From NCBI GenBank assembly GCA_022600215.1, contig JAHZKV010000084.1:1-8636 (forward strand): a stretch of 8,636 bases of DNA, read 5' to 3'. Origin of the DNA: a bacterium (GTDB lineage: Bacteria > Chlamydiota > Chlamydiia > Chlamydiales > 2-12-FULL-49-11). Positions 6,512 through 8,636 of the stretch are shown here, in pieces. Numbering within the stretch: position 1 is the stretch's first letter; each line of letters starts with the position of its first letter. Below the pieces are notes generated by a model, which saw only the letters and a list, made by a program, of their open reading frames with translations, ran no database searches and had not been told where the DNA came from. A program made the position numbers and the translations under genes.

Positions 6512-6519
6512 TCTTGGAA

Positions 6520-7461
6520 ATGATCTATAAATATATCCTCAAGAAACTTTTTTATTGTGTAGTAACTTTGTTTACCGTTGTTACCCTCACTTTTTTCTTG
6601 ATGAAATCGATCCCAGGGGATCCTTTCATGCAAGAGCAAGCTATTCCAAAAGAGATCTTACAAAATTTATATGAGCATTATGGTTTAGATAAACCTCTCC
6701 ACATCCAATACTTCAAATACCTGAAGGGCTTTGTTACCCTAGATTTTGGCCCATCTTTCAAATATGAGGGAAGAACTACCAACCAAATTATACGAGAAGG
6801 ATTTCCCATCTCTGCCACCCTTGGCCTTGTAGCTTTTGGTCTTGCCGTATTTTGGGGCATTTTTTGGGGATCTATTGCCGCATTCTATAAAGGGAAATTT
6901 TTAGACCATTTTTCTATGCTCATATCTGTAGCAGGGATGAGCGTACCAAGCTTTATCTCCGCAACGCTACTCCAATACGTTTTTTCCATCCAATGGAGCA
7001 TTTTCCCAATTGCAAGGTGGGGAACTCCTGCCCATGTTTTCCTCCCAGCTGTTGCTCTTGCATGCTTCCCCTCTGCCTTTATTGCTAGAATGACAAGAGC
7101 GTCTATGGTTGAGGTCTTGCAAAAAGAGTATATCCTCACTGCCATGGCAAAAGGGCTGACAAAATTTCAAATCTGGAAAGGGCACGTCTTAAAAAATTCC
7201 CTCCTTCCAGTAATTTCCTACCTAGGTACTCTTTTTGCTTCCATCATCACAGGAAGCTTTATTGTGGAAAAGATTTTTGGAATTCCTGGTCTTGGCGGCT
7301 GGATGGTATCTAGTATTACCAACAGGGATTACACCATTATCATGGGCCTTACCATTTTTTATAGCTTTATACTTCTTATATCGATTACCATTACTGACAT
7401 CTTATATTTTGCTTTAGATCCAAGAATTAAAGATAGGTTCCAAAACTATGAGCTCACCTAA
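6520..7461 (+). CDS. oppB: Oligopeptide ABC transporter permease OppB
   Basis: This 313-residue inner-membrane protein is one of the two channel-forming permeases of the Opp importer. The N-terminus MIYKYILKKLF followed by a hydrophobic helix (11-28) and SIPGDPF (30-36) is the standard start of the OppB/DppB family. The EAA loop that contacts the ATPase is at about 202-231: KEYILTAMAKG, an intervening stretch with Ile, then LKNSLLPVI. The segment IPGLGGWMV (255-263) and the C-terminal LDPRIKD are also family landmarks. About six membrane helices are apparent. I chose the ATG at 6520 over an in-frame TTG at 6514 because the family consensus begins there, no ribosome binding site precedes the TTG, and the adjacent promoter would start transcription after the TTG. 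The 3' end overlaps oppC by 14 nt. Confidence 0.95.
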   Translation: MIYKYILKKLFYCVVTLFTVVTLTFFLMKSIPGDPFMQEQAIPKEILQNLYEHYGLDKPLHIQYFKYLKGFVTLDFGPSFKYEGRTTNQIIREGFPISATLGLVAFGLAVFWGIFWGSIAAFYKGKFLDHFSMLISVAGMSVPSFISATLLQYVFSIQWSIFPIARWGTPAHVFLPAVALACFPSAFIARMTRASMVEVLQKEYILTAMAKGLTKFQIWKGHVLKNSLLPVISYLGTLFASIITGSFIVEKIFGIPGLGGWMVSSITNRDYTIIMGLTIFYSFILLISITITDILYFALDPRIKDRFQNYELT

Positions 7462-8311
7462 CCAAATGATCCACCAAGGCTATCTCACTGATAGCTGGAA
7501 ACGCTTTTCTAAAAACAAAATGGCAATGGCAAGTGTCTTTTTACTCACTTCCTTGATCTTATGCTCCATCTTCCTGCCTTTATTTACCAAGAACAGCTAT
7601 TATGAGACTCATCTGAACTTAAAAAATATGGCTCCTAACTTCACCCATTTCTTTGGGACAGACGATCTAGGTAGATCGATGTATGCAAGAATTTGGTGGG
7701 GAGCGAGGATCTCCTTATTTGTAGGCGTTGTCGCCGCCCTCATTGACATGGTAATAGGAGTCACTTATGGGGCTTTTGCTGGCCTTTGTGGGGGAAAAAT
7801 CGAAGAGATCAAGATGCGTATTGCAGATATCTTTTACTCTCTTCCTTATCTACTTGTAGTAATCTTACTCACTGTGGTGATGGGTCAAGGGATTTTAACC
7901 ATTTTATTAGCAATGACACTTACTGGCTGGATTAAGATGGCTCGTATCATTCGCGCAGAAACCCTTCGCCTTAAAGAACAAGATTTTGTTCTAGCTGCCC
8001 TTGCATTAGGTGCTACTAGAAGACGTATCTTACTCAAACACATCATCCCAAATTGCTTCGGCACCATCATTACCACTGTAACTCTTACTATCCCCCATGC
8101 TATTTTTACCGAATCCTTCTTAAGCTTTTTAGGCCTTGGGGTTCGCGCTCCTATTGCATCTTGGGGTGTGATGGCAAGTGATGGCCTTGGAGCTTTGGCG
8201 TACTACCCATGGCGCCTATTCTTCCCAGCCACTTTTATCTCTTTTACCATGCTTGCTTTTAACTTGCTCGGTAATGGTCTTCGAGATTCTTTTGATCCGA
8301 GGTTGCGCTAA
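7448..8311 (+). CDS. oppC: Oligopeptide ABC transporter permease OppC
   Basis: This 287-residue inner-membrane permease partners OppB. After a cytoplasmic N-terminus (SWKRFSKNKMAM, 16-27) and a first helix (about 28-46) comes HFFGTDDLGRS (67-77), the signature of OppC/DppC proteins. The EAA loop lies at about 178-202: QDFVLAALALGA, then ILLKHIIPN, for docking the ATPase. SFLSFLGLG (223-231) and the ending GNGLRDSFDPRLR (275-287) are also diagnostic. Length is typical of the family and no lesion is visible. ATG 7448 has a weak AGG at 7435-7437, 10 nt upstream; Met7 (7466), just after the oppB stop, is a possible alternative. Overlap with oppB and a one-base stop-start overlap with oppD imply one operon with coupled translation. 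Confidence 0.95.
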   Translation: MSSPNQMIHQGYLTDSWKRFSKNKMAMASVFLLTSLILCSIFLPLFTKNSYYETHLNLKNMAPNFTHFFGTDDLGRSMYARIWWGARISLFVGVVAALIDMVIGVTYGAFAGLCGGKIEEIKMRIADIFYSLPYLLVVILLTVVMGQGILTILLAMTLTGWIKMARIIRAETLRLKEQDFVLAALALGATRRRILLKHIIPNCFGTIITTVTLTIPHAIFTESFLSFLGLGVRAPIASWGVMASDGLGALAYYPWRLFFPATFISFTMLAFNLLGNGLRDSFDPRLR

Positions 8312-8636
8312 TGAACAAACCATTCAAAAATTGCCGCTCCCTTTTAGAAATTAAGAACTTCAGCTATACTTTTTCGGAAAACTGCACACGTCCCGAAGTA
8401 GATAATGTCTCTTTTAACCTTTGCCCTAATGAATTTATTGGTATAATTGGAGAATCAGGAAGTGGAAAATCAGTAACAGCAAAGGCTATTTTACAACTAA
8501 ATTCTTCCAGAGGGACCTTCCTCCCTGGTAGTAAAATACTTTATGGCGGAGAAAATTTACTCCACCTTAATGAAGAAAAGATTCGAAAAATTCGCGGCCG
8601 AGAAATCTCTATTGTATTCCAAGACCCTATGGTCTA
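8311..8636 (+). CDS. oppD: Oligopeptide ABC transporter ATP-binding protein OppD, N-terminal part (cut by window end)
   Basis: The first 108 codons of an ABC ATPase are present. The Walker A motif is GESGSGKS at residues 47-54 (K53 binds phosphate) and the Q-loop is IVFQDPM at 101-107 (Q104). FQDPM is typical of the OppD/OppF/DppD branch. The gene order permease-permease-ATPase makes this OppD; a companion OppF is expected downstream but is not in view. The Walker B, signature and C-terminal peptide-transporter regions are outside the window. The ATG at 8311 overlaps the oppC stop by one base (TAATG), and GAGG at 8299-8302 sits 8 nt upstream as ribosome binding site, so translation is probably coupled to oppC. 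The protein acts on the cytoplasmic face, powering import. Confidence 0.93.
   Translation, partial: MNKPFKNCRSLLEIKNFSYTFSENCTRPEVDNVSFNLCPNEFIGIIGESGSGKSVTAKAILQLNSSRGTFLPGSKILYGGENLLHLNEEKIRKIRGREISIVFQDPMV

Noticed and set aside
6514..6519. TTG start two codons upstream of the oppB ATG
   Set aside because: No ribosome binding site precedes it, the family N-terminus begins at the ATG, and the adjacent promoter would place the mRNA 5' end downstream of the TTG.
1..8636. CRISPR arrays, insertion sequences, tRNA or rRNA genes
   Set aside because: I read both strands for direct repeats with spacers, transposase motifs, terminal repeats and structural RNA signatures and saw none.

Overview
The window most likely comes from a member of the Chlamydiota, probably an amoeba-associated or other 'environmental' lineage rather than Chlamydia itself. 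The evidence is protein family resemblance: the oligopeptide-binding protein resembles chlamydial OppA along its whole length, down to a C-terminal GIVDFKYA-like ending. It precedes oppB, oppC and oppD as in chlamydial genomes, and the only aldolase is the DhnA/FbaB class I type that chlamydiae use. This is inference from remembered sequences, not from a search. Base composition is moderately AT-rich overall, and oppA is clearly richer in AT than its neighbours.

Layout. 2-619 (+) is the 3' end of a large envelope-type protein with an AsmA-like tail. 680-1738 (+) is a complete DhnA-type class I fructose-bisphosphate aldolase with its own promoter-like sequence. 1735-2229 (-) is a MutT/MTH1-like Nudix hydrolase. 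It converges on the aldolase gene so tightly that the two stop codons share the palindrome CTAG, followed by a perfect 10-bp hairpin inside the Nudix gene. 2230-2411 is a divergent intergenic region with an inverted repeat around a perfect TATAAT and an unexplained strong Shine-Dalgarno-like site on the minus strand. 2412-4034 (+) is oppA, a lipoprotein. 4009-6468 (+) overlaps oppA and encodes the most unusual protein here: a membrane-anchored LtaS/OpgB-type sulfatase-fold enzyme joined to about eleven 24-residue leucine-rich repeats. 6520-7461 and 7448-8311 (+) are the permeases oppB and oppC, and 8311-8636 (+) is the start of oppD, cut by the window end.

How the genes may work together. OppA binds peptides outside the inner membrane, OppB and OppC form the channel, and OppD (with an expected OppF beyond the window) supplies ATP hydrolysis. 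The sulfatase/LRR gene splits this operon. Just upstream of oppB is a near-consensus sigma-70-type promoter with a 17-bp spacer whose predicted start lies 2 nt from the oppB ATG. The permease/ATPase genes may therefore be expressed independently of oppA and the sulfatase, from a nearly leaderless mRNA. The aldolase and Nudix genes are housekeeping functions (glycolysis/gluconeogenesis and nucleotide-pool cleaning) with no evident link to the transporter.
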